64,000 bases of DNA from Rubrivivax sp. (GTDB taxonomy: Bacteria > Pseudomonadota > Gammaproteobacteria > Burkholderiales > Burkholderiaceae_C): positions 62,001 through 126,000 of the forward strand of contig JADYZZ010000059.1 in NCBI GenBank assembly GCA_020852865.1. The letters run 5' to 3'. Made by a program: the position numbers and the translations under genes. Below the pieces are notes generated by a model. It was not told the DNA's origin, made no database searches, and was given only the letters and a program-made list of their open reading frames with translations. The first letter of the stretch is position 1, and each line of letters opens with the position of its first letter. Positions 9,431 through 20,756 of this stretch are shown piece by piece.

Positions 9431-10510
9431 TCAGTGCTCGCATATCACCTGAACCGTGAACTGCCTGGCGCGTTCCGCGATCTGAATCCCGTCCAGACGA
9501 ATGTCCAGTCCGACGGCCTGGTACGACACGCCACTCGAATCGAGGAAGGCGCGCAGCACCTCCGGCTTGATCGCGAAGTTGACGTTCTGCGGCAGATCGC
9601 CGGTCTCGCGCGCGACGCGCGCGGCGTCGAGTTTGCCCACCACCATGCCGACCACCGAGCCCGAGCGGTCGACCAGCGGACCGCCGCTGTTGCCGGGCTG
9701 GACGGGCGCCGAGATCTGCAGCACCGCCGGGTCGTTGCCCAGGCCCGCGAGCGAATTCACCTGCCCGCTGGTGACCACGAGGTCGTCGGCCAGCAGGCCC
9801 GAAAGCGGATACCCGGCGACCATGGCATCTTCGCCGAGCGCGGCCACGATCCGGATTGCGGCGGCATGGCCGACCGGGGCGGGCAGGCGCAGCAGCGCGA
9901 GGTCATGGCGTTCGCTGGCATTGGCCAGCGTCGCCGCGGCGGTATTGGCCCCGCGGCGCACCGAGATCGTCGCGCAGCCCTTGATCACATGGTGGTTGGT
10001 GAGGGCGAAGCGCGGCTCCACGAGGAAACCGCTGCCGTTGTCGAGCGCGACGCGACCGCCGCGCCTCGGCGCTGGGCCCTCGACGGCCGACGCCGGCGAC
10101 GCGCCGGAGGGCGCACGGGCGGAACGCGGCAACCTGCGGCCTTCGGCGTCGCGCGGCCGCGCCAGATCGCAGACGAACACGAACTCCTCTTTCTCGCCGG
10201 CACCGAGCGAATCCAGCGCCACGAAGGCGTCGGCCGGCAACTCGCCCGGAAGCGGCCGCCGCAACGCGCGCTGGCAGTCCACTTCGGCCGCCTGCGCCTG
10301 CAGCGACACCTTGCCCACGGCCGCCGGCGCGACGCGCAGCCGGTAGCGGTAGCGCACCAAGGGCCAGCGGTCGGCGGCGATCGCCTCGAGGTCGATCTCG
10401 CGCGCACCGTCGGTCGTGGCAGGCAGCCAATGCCCGGCCGCCGCGATGCTGGCAGCCGTCGTTGCAGCGGCCAGCGCCGAACAGGCGATGACATCGCGCA
10501 GGATCTTCAT
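9431..10510 (-). CDS. Trypsin-like (DegP/S1C-type) secreted serine protease
   Basis: Signal peptide; GSGFLVEPRFALTNHHVI (His), DLALLRLP (Asp), QPGNSGGPLVD (Ser). Confidence 0.85.
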   Translation of the reverse strand: MKILRDVIACSALAAATTAASIAAAGHWLPATTDGAREIDLEAIAADRWPLVRYRYRLRVAPAAVGKVSLQAQAAEVDCQRALRRPLPGELPADAFVALDSLGAGEKEEFVFVCDLARPRDAEGRRLPRSARAPSGASPASAVEGPAPRRGGRVALDNGSGFLVEPRFALTNHHVIKGCATISVRRGANTAAATLANASERHDLALLRLPAPVGHAAAIRIVAALGEDAMVAGYPLSGLLADDLVVTSGQVNSLAGLGNDPAVLQISAPVQPGNSGGPLVDRSGSVVGMVVGKLDAARVARETGDLPQNVNFAIKPEVLRAFLDSSGVSYQAVGLDIRLDGIQIAERARQFTVQVICEH

Positions 10511-10668
10511 GAGCCTCTTGCCGTGCTGGTCCGGCGCGGAGTATGCGGCAGCCGGTGCGCGCGGCCCGAGCTGGCCACGGACGCGATGGTGCCGACACCG
10601 AGGCGAGTGGCCTTCGGCATCGGCAGCGATGTCACCGCACCGCCATCGGCAACGCTGCGGCGCGCCGG

Positions 10669-11499
10669 CTACGGCATCACGAATGCCAGTTGGCGACGTA
10701 CGTTCGCGGCCAGCGACTTCAGCCGCGGCCCGATCTCGTCCTCGATCTGGTTTGGGCTGAGCCGGAAGATCGGCACGCGGCAGTTCATCGCGAAGCACTC
10801 GCCATTCTTGTCGCGCAGCAGCGGCACGCCGGTCGAGTGGGTCTCGGGAATCCATGTCCCGCGCAAGACGGAAAACCCGCGCTGCTTGCACTGGGCCACG
10901 CCGTCGAGGAACGAATCGGAGTACTGGGCCCACAGTTGGGGGCCGTTGCGCTTCATCTCGTCGAGCTTGGCGGCGAACTCGGCCTCGTCGAGCTGAGCGC
11001 ACAGGGCATGGCCGATGGTCGCCGGCAGCAAAGGGCCGATCGTGCCCAGGTCGTGCGCCGTCCAGACGTTCTCGTTGACGCGCGAGGTCTCCAGGTAGAC
11101 GAACTGGTCGCGGTCGATGACACCGATCGAGACGGTACCGCCGACATCCTGTGCCAAGGCCTGCATCGAAGGCCGCGCGATCTGCAGGATCTTCGCGTCG
11201 CTCAGCAGCGGGTTGACGAGCATCAGCGCGCCCCAGCCGAGTCGATAGCGCGACTTGTCCTGCTTCAGGTAGCCCAGACAGGTCAGCGTGTAGGTCAGCC
11301 GAACCACGGTGGGGCGGCTGATGCCGGTGTGAGCCGCGATCTCGGCATTGCTCATCCAGGTCCGCCCCGGCTGAAAGGCGCGCAGCACCTCCAGGCCCTT
11401 GGCCAGCGTGGTGGCGAATCCGGCGTCGCGGACGCCTTCGGCCACGCGCCGGAGGCTCGCGGCCGGGCGGTGCGCTCTCTGTCCGGTGCGGGTAGCCAT
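10669..11499 (-). CDS. IclR family transcriptional regulator
   Basis: FATTLAKGLEVLRAFQPGRTWMSNAEIAAHTGISRPTVVRLTYTL wHTH plus IclR effector domain. Confidence 0.92.
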   Translation of the reverse strand: MATRTGQRAHRPAASLRRVAEGVRDAGFATTLAKGLEVLRAFQPGRTWMSNAEIAAHTGISRPTVVRLTYTLTCLGYLKQDKSRYRLGWGALMLVNPLLSDAKILQIARPSMQALAQDVGGTVSIGVIDRDQFVYLETSRVNENVWTAHDLGTIGPLLPATIGHALCAQLDEAEFAAKLDEMKRNGPQLWAQYSDSFLDGVAQCKQRGFSVLRGTWIPETHSTGVPLLRDKNGECFAMNCRVPIFRLSPNQIEDEIGPRLKSLAANVRRQLAFVMP

Positions 11500-11510
11500 T
11501 CATCAATTGT

Positions 11511-11580
11511 CAACATAGTGAACACAAGTTGATCTAGGTGTTCATCCTATGGACGAACATGGGTGGAACACCGATCCTAT
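11511..11580. promoter_or_regulatory. Cluster of GTGTTC/GAACAC half-sites, putative IclR operator region
   Basis: TGTTCATCCTATGGACGAACA (11539-11559) and TGAACAC-N11-GTGTTCA inverted repeats between iclR-type gene and amidohydrolase. Confidence 0.55.
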
Positions 11581-11627
11581 GCACGTCAAACAGATGGGCC
11601 GGCTCGCACGGGAACCGGAGAACGGAC

Positions 11628-12530
11628 ATGACTCGAGTCATCGACATGGAGATCGGGCTGCCGTCTTCGGAGGCCAATCCGGCACTGGAGCGCGTGGCGC
11701 ACGGTCGGCCGGGCACGCCCTTCGCGCAGCCGCTGCCGCGCCCCGAGGGCTACGGCTTCGACAACTACAACCGTGTCTTCCGGACCCGCGGCCGACCGCA
11801 GCCGCAGGCCCAACCGGCAGACGACGGCGGGCTGGATCGTCTGGTGCAGGACATGGACCGGGCCGGCATCCGCTGCGGCTTGCTGGTGGGCGCCGAGAAC
11901 GGCGCCACGGGCCGCATCCACGCGCGCCATCCCGGCCGCTTCCTGACCTTCGTCACGTTCGACCCCGGCGACGGCATGCGCGCGGTACGCGAATTCGAGC
12001 GACTGGTGCGGGAAGAAGGCGCCAACGGACTGCGGCTGTCGGCCCTCTACAACGGCGTGCCCGCCAACGACCGGCGCTACTACCCGCTGTACGCCAAGGC
12101 CGTCGAGCTCGACGTGCCGGTGCGCATCTACACAGCCATGAACTACGCCAACGACCGGCCCTACGACCTCGGGCACCCGCGCCATCTGGACGACGTGGCG
12201 ATCGACTTCCCGGAGCTGCGCATCGTCGCCGGCCTGGCCGGCTGGCCCTGGGTCAACGAGATGGTCGGCCTGCTGCGGCGCCATCCGAACCTGTACGTCG
12301 ACACCGCGGCGCACCACCCGCGCTACTTCGCGCAGCCGGGTTCGGGCTGGGAGATGTTCATGCAGTACGGCAACACGCTGCTGCAGGACAAGGTGATGAC
12401 GGGCCTGTCGCGCTACCTGCTCGGCGCCTCGTTCGAGGAGCTGATCGCCGAATACCGCAAGCTGCCGCTGAAGGAACGGGTAATCGAGAAGTGGCTCTAC
12501 GGCAACGCGGCCGAGTTCCTGCGGCTGTGA
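11628..12530 (+). CDS. Amidohydrolase family (TIM-barrel metal-dependent hydrolase)
   Basis: MTRVIDMEIGLPS...; FVTFDPGDGMRAVREFERLVREEGANGLRL..., PELRIVAGLAGWPWVNEMVGLLRRHPNLYVDTAAHHPRY. Confidence 0.8.
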   Translation: MTRVIDMEIGLPSSEANPALERVAHGRPGTPFAQPLPRPEGYGFDNYNRVFRTRGRPQPQAQPADDGGLDRLVQDMDRAGIRCGLLVGAENGATGRIHARHPGRFLTFVTFDPGDGMRAVREFERLVREEGANGLRLSALYNGVPANDRRYYPLYAKAVELDVPVRIYTAMNYANDRPYDLGHPRHLDDVAIDFPELRIVAGLAGWPWVNEMVGLLRRHPNLYVDTAAHHPRYFAQPGSGWEMFMQYGNTLLQDKVMTGLSRYLLGASFEELIAEYRKLPLKERVIEKWLYGNAAEFLRL

Positions 12531-12547
12531 GCTGAGGCGGCACCAGC

Positions 12548-13516
12548 ATGCTGCTGTACGTCCTGCGGCGCCTGCTGTACGCGCTGCCGCTGTTCTTCGT
12601 CGTCGTCGTCGCGACGTTCACGCTGCTGCACCTGATCCCGGGCGACCCGGTGCAGGCGCTGGTGGGCGACTACCCGGTGCCGCCGGCTTTCCGCGAGGCG
12701 ATCGAGCGCAAGTACCGCCTGAACGAGCCGTTCACGTCGCAGGTCGCCCACTACCTCGGCGCGGTCGTGCAGGGCGACTTCGGCTACTCGTACCAGAACC
12801 AGCGGCCGGTGCGCGATCTGATCGCCGAGCGCGCGCCGCGCACGGCCCTGCTGGCCTTCGTCGGCTTCGCCGTCGCGATCCCGCTCGGCATGGCCATCGG
12901 CGTGATCGCCGGCACCACGCGGCGCGCCGCCACCGACAAGTTCTGGACCACCACCGCACTGGTGGCCTACGCGATTCCGACCTTCTGGCTCGGCCAGTTG
13001 CTGGTGATGACCTTCGCGCTGCAACTGGGCTGGTTCCCGACCCAGGGCCTCGGCCCGGCGGTGTCGCGCGCGCAGGGCCTGGACTGGCTGCTCGAGCGCG
13101 CACGCTACCTGACGCTGCCGGCGGCGGCCTTCGCCATCCACGAAGGCATGCGCTTTGCGCGCATCATGCGTGCCAGCATCATCGACACGCTGTCGCAGGG
13201 CTACATCGTCACGGCGCGCGCCAAGGGCCTGACGCGCGGCGAGATCATCCGCCGCCATGTGCTGCGCAATTCCAGCCTGCCGCTGGTGACCATCGCGGGA
13301 TACGCGTTCGGCTCCGCGCTCAGCGGCGCCGTGCTGCTGGAGACGGTGTTCACCTGGCCCGGCCTGGGCCTGCTGATGGTCGACTCGATCCGGCTGCGCG
13401 ACAACCTCACCGTGGTCGGCGTGGTCATCGTCTCGGTGCTGGCGGTGGTCGTGATGAACCTGGTGGTCGACGTCCTGTATGCGCTGCTCGATCCGCGCAT
13501 CAGGGCCCGAGCCTGA
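12548..13516 (+). CDS. Peptide/nickel-type ABC transporter permease (DppB-like)
   Basis: MLLYVLRRLLYALPLFFVVVVATFTLLHLIPGDP; BPD_transp_1 EAA-like loop YIVTARAKGLTRGEIIRRHVLRNS. Confidence 0.92.
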   Translation: MLLYVLRRLLYALPLFFVVVVATFTLLHLIPGDPVQALVGDYPVPPAFREAIERKYRLNEPFTSQVAHYLGAVVQGDFGYSYQNQRPVRDLIAERAPRTALLAFVGFAVAIPLGMAIGVIAGTTRRAATDKFWTTTALVAYAIPTFWLGQLLVMTFALQLGWFPTQGLGPAVSRAQGLDWLLERARYLTLPAAAFAIHEGMRFARIMRASIIDTLSQGYIVTARAKGLTRGEIIRRHVLRNSSLPLVTIAGYAFGSALSGAVLLETVFTWPGLGLLMVDSIRLRDNLTVVGVVIVSVLAVVVMNLVVDVLYALLDPRIRARA

Positions 13517-13520
13517 AGTC

Positions 13521-14398
13521 ATGAGCCAAGCCCCGGCGATCTCGGTCGGTCCGCCCGCGCGGCCCTCGATCTGGCGCGCGATGATGACCACGCGCCACGG
13601 CGCGGTCGGCATCGTCGTCATGGCGCTGCTGGTGGCCATGGCGCTGGCAGCGCCCTATGCCGCGCCCTACACGCCGCTGCAGCAGACGCCGGCCAGCCTG
13701 GCGCCGCCCTCGGCCGCCTATCCCTTCGGCACCGACAACATCGGCCGCGACGTCTTCTCGCTCATCCTGTACGGCGCGCGCTCCTCGCTGCTCGTCGGGC
13801 TGGGCGCGGCGCTGGCGGCACTGATGGTCGGCGGCACGATCGGCATCCTCGCGGGCTACTTCCGCGGGCCGACCGAGGCCGTGCTGATGCGGCTCATCGA
13901 GCTGTTCCAGACGCTGCCCGTGATCATGCTCGTGCTGTGCGCGATCGCGCTGTTCGGCTCCAGCTTCTGGCTGCTGATCGCCGCCGTCGCGCTGGCCATC
14001 TGGCCGATGGAGGCGCGGCTGGTCTACGGCCAATACATCCGGCTGCGCGGGCGCGAATTCATCGCCGCCGCGCGCGTGGCCGACCTGTCGACCGCGCACA
14101 TCATCTTCCGCGAGATCCTGCCCAACGCCGCGCAGCCGATCATCGTGCAGGTGGCGCTGGACGCGAGCATCGCCATCCTGATCGAGGCCGGGCTGGGATT
14201 CCTCGGCCTGTCCGATCCCTCCAAGGTCAGCTGGGGCCAGCAGCTCTTCGTCGCCCAGGACCACATGCACGACGCCTGGTGGATGAGCGTCTTTCCGGGC
14301 GCGGCCATCTGCCTGGCGGTGATCGGCCTCAACCTGTGCGCCGACGGTCTGAACGAAGCCATCGACCCGCGCAGCACCCGGGGCCTGGGGGGCCTGCA

Positions 14399-14402
<4 letters not shown>
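13521..14402 (+). CDS. Peptide-type ABC transporter permease (DppC-like)
   Basis: YPFGTDNIGRDVFSLILYGARSSLLVG; EFIAAARVADLSTAHIIFREILPN. Confidence 0.92.
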
Positions 14403-15228
<826 letters not shown>

Positions 15229-15232
<4 letters not shown>

Positions 15233-16263
15233 GCGACCCCATCCTCGCGCTGCGCGGCGTCGCGCAGGTCTACACCGCGCGCAAGGCCAGCGGCTGGGGC
15301 TGGACCAAGACCGCCGCGGCGCGCGCGGTGAACCTCGAAGTGCACGAAGGCCAGACCCTGGCGATCGTCGGCGAGTCGGGCTCGGGCAAGAGCACGCTCG
15401 CCAAGCTGCTGCTGATGCTCGACCGCCCGACGGCGGGCGAAGTGAGCTATCGCGGCGTGCCGTTGACCGAACTCGATGCCGGCGCGCACAGCCGCTACCG
15501 GCGCGAGATCCAGGCCGTGTTCCAGGACCCTGCGTCTTCGCTCAACCCGCGCATGAGCGTCGAACAGTCGCTCGGCCATGTCGCGCGCAGGCACCAGCTG
15601 GCGAGCGCGCGGGAGCTGCGCTCGTTCATCGCGCGTCAGCTCGACGCGGTGGGGCTGGTGCCGGCCGCGGACTATCTGGGCCGTTTTCCGCACCAGCTCT
15701 CCGGCGGCCAGCAACAGCGCATCGCCATCGCGCGCGCAATGATGCTCGAGCCGCGGCTCATCATCGCCGACGAGCCGCTGTCGAGCCTGGACGTTTCGAT
15801 CCAGGCTCAGGTGCTCGAGCTGATGCTCGAGCTGCGCCGGCGCACCGGCGTCGGCTTCGTCGTCATCAGCCACGACCTGGGCGCGATGCAGGCCATCGCC
15901 GAGCGCACCGCGGTGATGTACCGCGGGCGCATCGTCGAGATCGGTGCGCGCGTCTACGAGCGCCCGGCGCATCCCTACACGCGCCTGCTGCTCGACGCGC
16001 GGCTCGCCACCGACCCGCGCAAGGGCCGCGTCCGCGCCGCGCCGCCCGTGCGTGCCGCCGCGCCGCGGTCCTCGGCGCAGGGCGGCGGCTGCAGCTTCGG
16101 CAACCGCTGTCCCTACGCGATCGCGCGCTGCGCCGAGGTCGAGCCCCTGCTGCGCGCGCTCGGCGACGGCGTCACCCAGGCGGCCTGCCACCGGGCCGAG
16201 GAACTGGCCGACACGCTCGCCGCCCGCAGCGTCGAAACACCCGTCATCGCGCTCGATGCGTGA
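15229..16263 (+). CDS. Peptide-type ABC transporter ATP-binding protein (DppF-like)
   Basis: [47 protein letters not shown]-terminal oligopeptide_CTD ([17 protein letters not shown]). Confidence 0.93.
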
Positions 16264-16303
16264 CGACGGCGATCCTCCATTGCAACCCGAAAGGAACGAG
16301 ACG

Positions 16304-17932
16304 ATGACTCCGATTCCCCACCATGGGCCGCGCCGCGCGGTGCTGCGCCTGGCTGGCGCGCTGCTGGGCTGCGCTGCGGCCGCTCTCGCGCTTCCTGCGC
16401 GGGCCCAGGAGGGCAAGCCGGTCAAGGGCGGCACCGTGGTCGCGGCGCTCAATGCGACGACCATCCCGACGCTCAACACGCAGCTCACCTCGAACGTGCC
16501 GCCGCTGTTCGCGGCCGACGCATGGGCCGACGGCCTGATGACCTACGACCGCACGGGCACGCGGCTGCCGCGCCTGGCCACCAGGTGGGAGACCTCGCCC
16601 GACGGCAAGACCTACACCTTCACGCTGCGCAGCGGCGTCAAGTGGTCGGACGGCAAGCCGTTCAGCGCCGAGGACGTGGTCTTCACGCTCACCGCCTTCG
16701 GCAAGTACAACACCTATCTGACCAAGCTCATGCCGCTGGTCGAGGAGGCGAGCGCCCCCGACGCGACCACGTTCGTGCTCAAGCTGAAGGCGCCGCTCAC
16801 GGCGACGCTGGACCTCTTCGACAAGGAGGTCTTCCCGCTGATGGCCAAGCATGTCTACGGCGGCCAGGACGTGACCACGCATCCGGCCAACCTGGCGCCC
16901 GTGGGCCTCGGCCCGTTCAAGTTCAAGAGCTGGCAGAGCGGCCAGTCCATCACCTTCGTGCGCAACGAGCATTACTGGGAGCCGGGCAAGCCGTATCTGG
17001 ACTCGGTGGTCTTCGCACTCATCCCGAACCCGCAGCAACGGCTCAACGCCATGATCAACGGCGAGGTGGACTGGTTCCGCCCCGAGGTCGCGCAGGTGCG
17101 CGCGACGCAGGAGGCGGCCAAGAAGGGCAGTTTCCGCGTCGTGCAGATCGTCAACAACGCACCCGAGACCGCGGTGGTCGACTTCAACCTGACGCGCAAG
17201 CCCCTGAACGAGCTCAAGGTCCGCCAGGCTCTGTTCCACGCCATCGATCGCAGGCGCATCGTGCAGGACGTGTACCAGGGGCTGGCCGACACGGCCAAGA
17301 ACGCGATCCCGACCCAGTTCAAGAGCCTGCACGACCCCTCCGTGAACTACGACACGCTCTACGCCTACGACCCCGTGCGCGCCGGCAAGTTGCTCGACGA
17401 GGCCGGCTATCCGCTCAAGGACGGCAAGCGCTTCGCGCTCGAGCTGACGGTGATCTCGGTGCCGCCCTACGACGCCGTGGCCAAGGTCGTGCAGGCGCAA
17501 TGGGCCGCCATCGGCGTCGACGTCAAGCTCAGTGCGCTGGACCTGCAGATCTGGCTCAACAAGGTGTACAGCGAACGCAACTTCGACGCCTCGGTGATCT
17601 CGCTCACCGGCCGCACCAACCCGGTGCTGGGGGTGGACCGCAGCTTCGTGTGCAACCAGGGCAAGGTGCCGTTCGCCAACCCCACCGGCTACTGCAATGC
17701 GGAGTTCGACAAGATCGCTCTCGAGGCCGCCGCCGCGCCCCTGGGCAAGCAGCGCGAGTGGTATCGCAAGTACGAGGAGATCATCGCCCGCGACCTGCCG
17801 CAGCTGCAGCTCACCAACGCGCAGGTGTTCGAGGCGGTGAGCAATCGCCTGCACGGCCTCGATGCGCAGTTCAACTTCTCGTTCAACACGCACCCGAACT
17901 GGGCCGAGGCATGGTCGCCATCGGGCAAGTAG
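16304..17932 (+). CDS. ABC transporter substrate-binding protein, family 5 (peptide type)
   Basis: SBP_bac_5: RLPRLATRWETSPDGKTYTFTLRSGVKWSDGKPFSAEDVVFTL. Confidence 0.92.
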   Translation: MTPIPHHGPRRAVLRLAGALLGCAAAALALPARAQEGKPVKGGTVVAALNATTIPTLNTQLTSNVPPLFAADAWADGLMTYDRTGTRLPRLATRWETSPDGKTYTFTLRSGVKWSDGKPFSAEDVVFTLTAFGKYNTYLTKLMPLVEEASAPDATTFVLKLKAPLTATLDLFDKEVFPLMAKHVYGGQDVTTHPANLAPVGLGPFKFKSWQSGQSITFVRNEHYWEPGKPYLDSVVFALIPNPQQRLNAMINGEVDWFRPEVAQVRATQEAAKKGSFRVVQIVNNAPETAVVDFNLTRKPLNELKVRQALFHAIDRRRIVQDVYQGLADTAKNAIPTQFKSLHDPSVNYDTLYAYDPVRAGKLLDEAGYPLKDGKRFALELTVISVPPYDAVAKVVQAQWAAIGVDVKLSALDLQIWLNKVYSERNFDASVISLTGRTNPVLGVDRSFVCNQGKVPFANPTGYCNAEFDKIALEAAAAPLGKQREWYRKYEEIIARDLPQLQLTNAQVFEAVSNRLHGLDAQFNFSFNTHPNWAEAWSPSGK

Positions 17933-17991
17933 CGCGGGCGGCTGCAGACACGCCTGCCGCCCTCGTACACCGAGTCCGGAGGGATCGAACC

Positions 17992-20109
17992 TTGCACGTC
18001 GATGTCAGCTCGCTGGTGCGCCCGCGCGCGGTGGCCGTGATCGGCGCCTCGGCCAAGCGCATGACGCAGGGCAACGTGGTGATCGCCAACCTCAGGGACT
18101 GGGGCTACCGCGGCGCCGTACTGCCGGTGCATCCGCTGGCCGAACGGGTCGATGGCCTGGCCGCGCTGCGCCACGTGGCCGAACTGCCGCCCGAGACCGA
18201 CGTCGCGGTCGTGGCCATTCCGGCGGCACAGGTCGACGCAACGCTCGACGAGCTCGAGTCCAGCCCGGTGCGCTCGGCCATCGTCTTCACGGCCGGCTTC
18301 AGCGAAGCGCAGGCGCGCGCGTTGCGCCGACGCTGCGCCGCGAGCCGCCTGATCGTCCACGGGCCCAACTGCATGGGTCTGGTGAACTTCAACGACGCGG
18401 TGCCGCTGTATCCGTCGCGCCCGTCCAAGCGGCTGCGCCCCGGCAAGGTGGCGATCGTCGCGCAATCGGGCTCGGCGGCGATCTCGGTCATGAACACGAT
18501 CCTGGTGGGCCTGTCCAAGGTCGTCACCGTCGGCAGCGAGTTCCAGGTCGCAGCGGCCGACTACATCCGCTGGCTCGCCGCCGACGACGCCACCACCGTC
18601 ATCGGCGTCGTCGCCGAGTCGATCAAGGACCCGGTGGCCTTCGCCCTGGCGGCTGAGGCGGTGCACGAGGCCGGCAAGTCGCTCGTCGTGCTGAAGGTCG
18701 GCCGCACCGCGACGGGCAGCGCGGCCACGCAAGCGCATACCGGCGCGTTGGTCAGCGATGCCGACGCCTGCGACGCCTTCTTCGCCGCCGCCAATATCGC
18801 CACCGTCGCCGACTACGACGAGCTGGTCGCCGCGCTCGAGTGCGCGGCCCTCACGCGCAAGGCTGCGGCCGGCAAGGCGCTTGCCATCGTCGGCATCTCC
18901 GGCGGACAGACGGCACTGGCCTGCGACATCGCCGAATCGGGCGGCGTCGCGGTGGCCGCCTTCACCGAAACGACCGCGACCGCACTGCGCGCGGCGCTGC
19001 CCGGCACGCCGGGGTCCAACCCGGTCGATTTCGGCGCCACGGTCAACCCCGACGATCGCAACTTCGCGGCCGCACTGGCCGCCGTGTTCGACGACCCCGG
19101 CGTGGGCGCGATCGCCGCGCTGCAGGATTCGCAAGCAAGCCTCAACCCGGCGACGCTGCTGAACTACAGGCCCGTCTTCACGAGCTATGCCGAGGCCGGG
19201 CGGGGCGCGTCCAAACCGTTCGCCGTCATCTCGCCCACCGGCGAGGGCGTCGACGAAGGCGTGCGCGAACTGCTGGCCAAGGACGGCGTGCCGCTGCTGC
19301 GCGGCCTGACCCCCGGGCTGCGCGCGCTGGCCACGCTTGCCGGAGGCCAGCCGGGGCCGGCCGGCGCCTGGGCCCGGGCCCGCGCAACGGACCGCTCGGC
19401 CTTCGGCGCCCAGGCGGCTGAATGGCGCCGCGCGCTCGCCGGGCGGCACGGCCCGCTCGACCCCGCGACGGCGTTCGAGCTGCTGCGCGCCTACGGGTTG
19501 CCCGTGGTCAAGTCCATCGTCGTGCGCGATGCCGACGAAGCGGCAGCACGCGCGCACGAGATCGGCTTTCCGATGGTGGTCAAGGTCGCATCGGCCGAGA
19601 TCCAGCATCGCTCGGATGTCGGCGGCGTGGTGTTGGGCGTGGGCGACGCGGCATCGCTGCGTGCCGCCGTGCGAAGCGTCGCGAAGCGTGTTGCGGCGGC
19701 CCGGCCCGGCGCGTCGATCGAAGGCTACGAGATGCAGGAGCAGCTGGTCGACGCCGTCGAGGCGATGGCCGGGTTCACCTCCGCGCCGCCATTCGGCCCG
19801 CTGGTCGTGGCGGGCAGCGGCGGCACCTTGGTCGAAGTCCTGGGCGACCGGGCCGCAAGACTCGCTCCCTTTTCCGTCGACGAGGCCCGGCGCATGATCG
19901 CGCAGACGAAGCTCGCCCGCATCCTCGGCGGCTACCGCAACCTGATGCCGCCGACCGACATCGGGCCGCTGGCCGGGCTGGTGACGCGCCTGTCCCAGCT
20001 CGCCGCCGACCTCGACGGCGTGCTCGCCGCGTGCGATCTCAACCCCGTGCTGGTGCGCAAGGGCCGCGGCGAGCCGAGGATCGTCGATGCCTTGTGCATC
20101 TGTGCGTAG
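17992..20109 (+). CDS. ADP-forming acyl-CoA synthetase (acetate-CoA ligase, fused alpha/beta)
   Basis: RPRAVAVIGASAKRMTQGNVV CoA-binding, VAIVAQSGSAAIS, C-terminal ATP-grasp GFPMVVKVASAEIQHRSDVGGVVLGV; TTG start assumed. Confidence 0.85.
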   Translation: MHVDVSSLVRPRAVAVIGASAKRMTQGNVVIANLRDWGYRGAVLPVHPLAERVDGLAALRHVAELPPETDVAVVAIPAAQVDATLDELESSPVRSAIVFTAGFSEAQARALRRRCAASRLIVHGPNCMGLVNFNDAVPLYPSRPSKRLRPGKVAIVAQSGSAAISVMNTILVGLSKVVTVGSEFQVAAADYIRWLAADDATTVIGVVAESIKDPVAFALAAEAVHEAGKSLVVLKVGRTATGSAATQAHTGALVSDADACDAFFAAANIATVADYDELVAALECAALTRKAAAGKALAIVGISGGQTALACDIAESGGVAVAAFTETTATALRAALPGTPGSNPVDFGATVNPDDRNFAAALAAVFDDPGVGAIAALQDSQASLNPATLLNYRPVFTSYAEAGRGASKPFAVISPTGEGVDEGVRELLAKDGVPLLRGLTPGLRALATLAGGQPGPAGAWARARATDRSAFGAQAAEWRRALAGRHGPLDPATAFELLRAYGLPVVKSIVVRDADEAAARAHEIGFPMVVKVASAEIQHRSDVGGVVLGVGDAASLRAAVRSVAKRVAAARPGASIEGYEMQEQLVDAVEAMAGFTSAPPFGPLVVAGSGGTLVEVLGDRAARLAPFSVDEARRMIAQTKLARILGGYRNLMPPTDIGPLAGLVTRLSQLAADLDGVLAACDLNPVLVRKGRGEPRIVDALCICA

Positions 20110-20756
20110 CCAGGCAGGGGCCGATCTCGCGCCAGGCTGGAGCGCCTCGAGCGCTGCAGGACGCGGCGGCAAAGTGAGGCGCTGGCCGGTTCATCGCGCT
20201 GATCCGGCGGACTCGCCTGCCCGCGTTGTCAGGGCGCGGGGCATGGCGGGCTTCGACGCCAGGACAGGCTGCAGCAGCAGCGCAGAGCATGCCGCTGCCG
20301 GTGCAGTCTGGCCGCCGGCACCGTCTTCGAAGCGAGCCCGATGCCGCTGCCGAGCGGGTTCAGGGCGAGGCCCCTGATCCCGCACGCCGGGGGCGACGTC
20401 TCTTCGCTCGCACCTGACAGCCCGCTGGACCTGCCGAAGCCGACGGTCCGGTTTGCTTCGACGCCGTCCACGGCACCGGCATCGTGCACGAGCCTCCAGT
20501 CAGCGGCAGCCGCACGGCCGGCATCAAGCACCCCGCCTTCGCGGCCGCGAACCTGCCTACAGCCCGGCCGGCGCCGCGGGAATGACGCGGCCGCAGCGGT
20601 GCTCTGCGCGCATTGCCCAGGCGCACCGGCGCCCGAGGTCCGCCGCGGCCTTCGCCGCCGGCTCGCGCTGCCCCCGGCGTGCTCCGCTTCCCCCTGTTCA
20701 AGAACGCGCGACGGCTTCAACATCGGCTCCCCTCGACCCGGCCCGGGAGCCCCGCA

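Noticed and set aside
17689-20172. 827-aa minus-strand ORF
   Set aside because: Antisense to the acyl-CoA synthetase, which has clear motifs.
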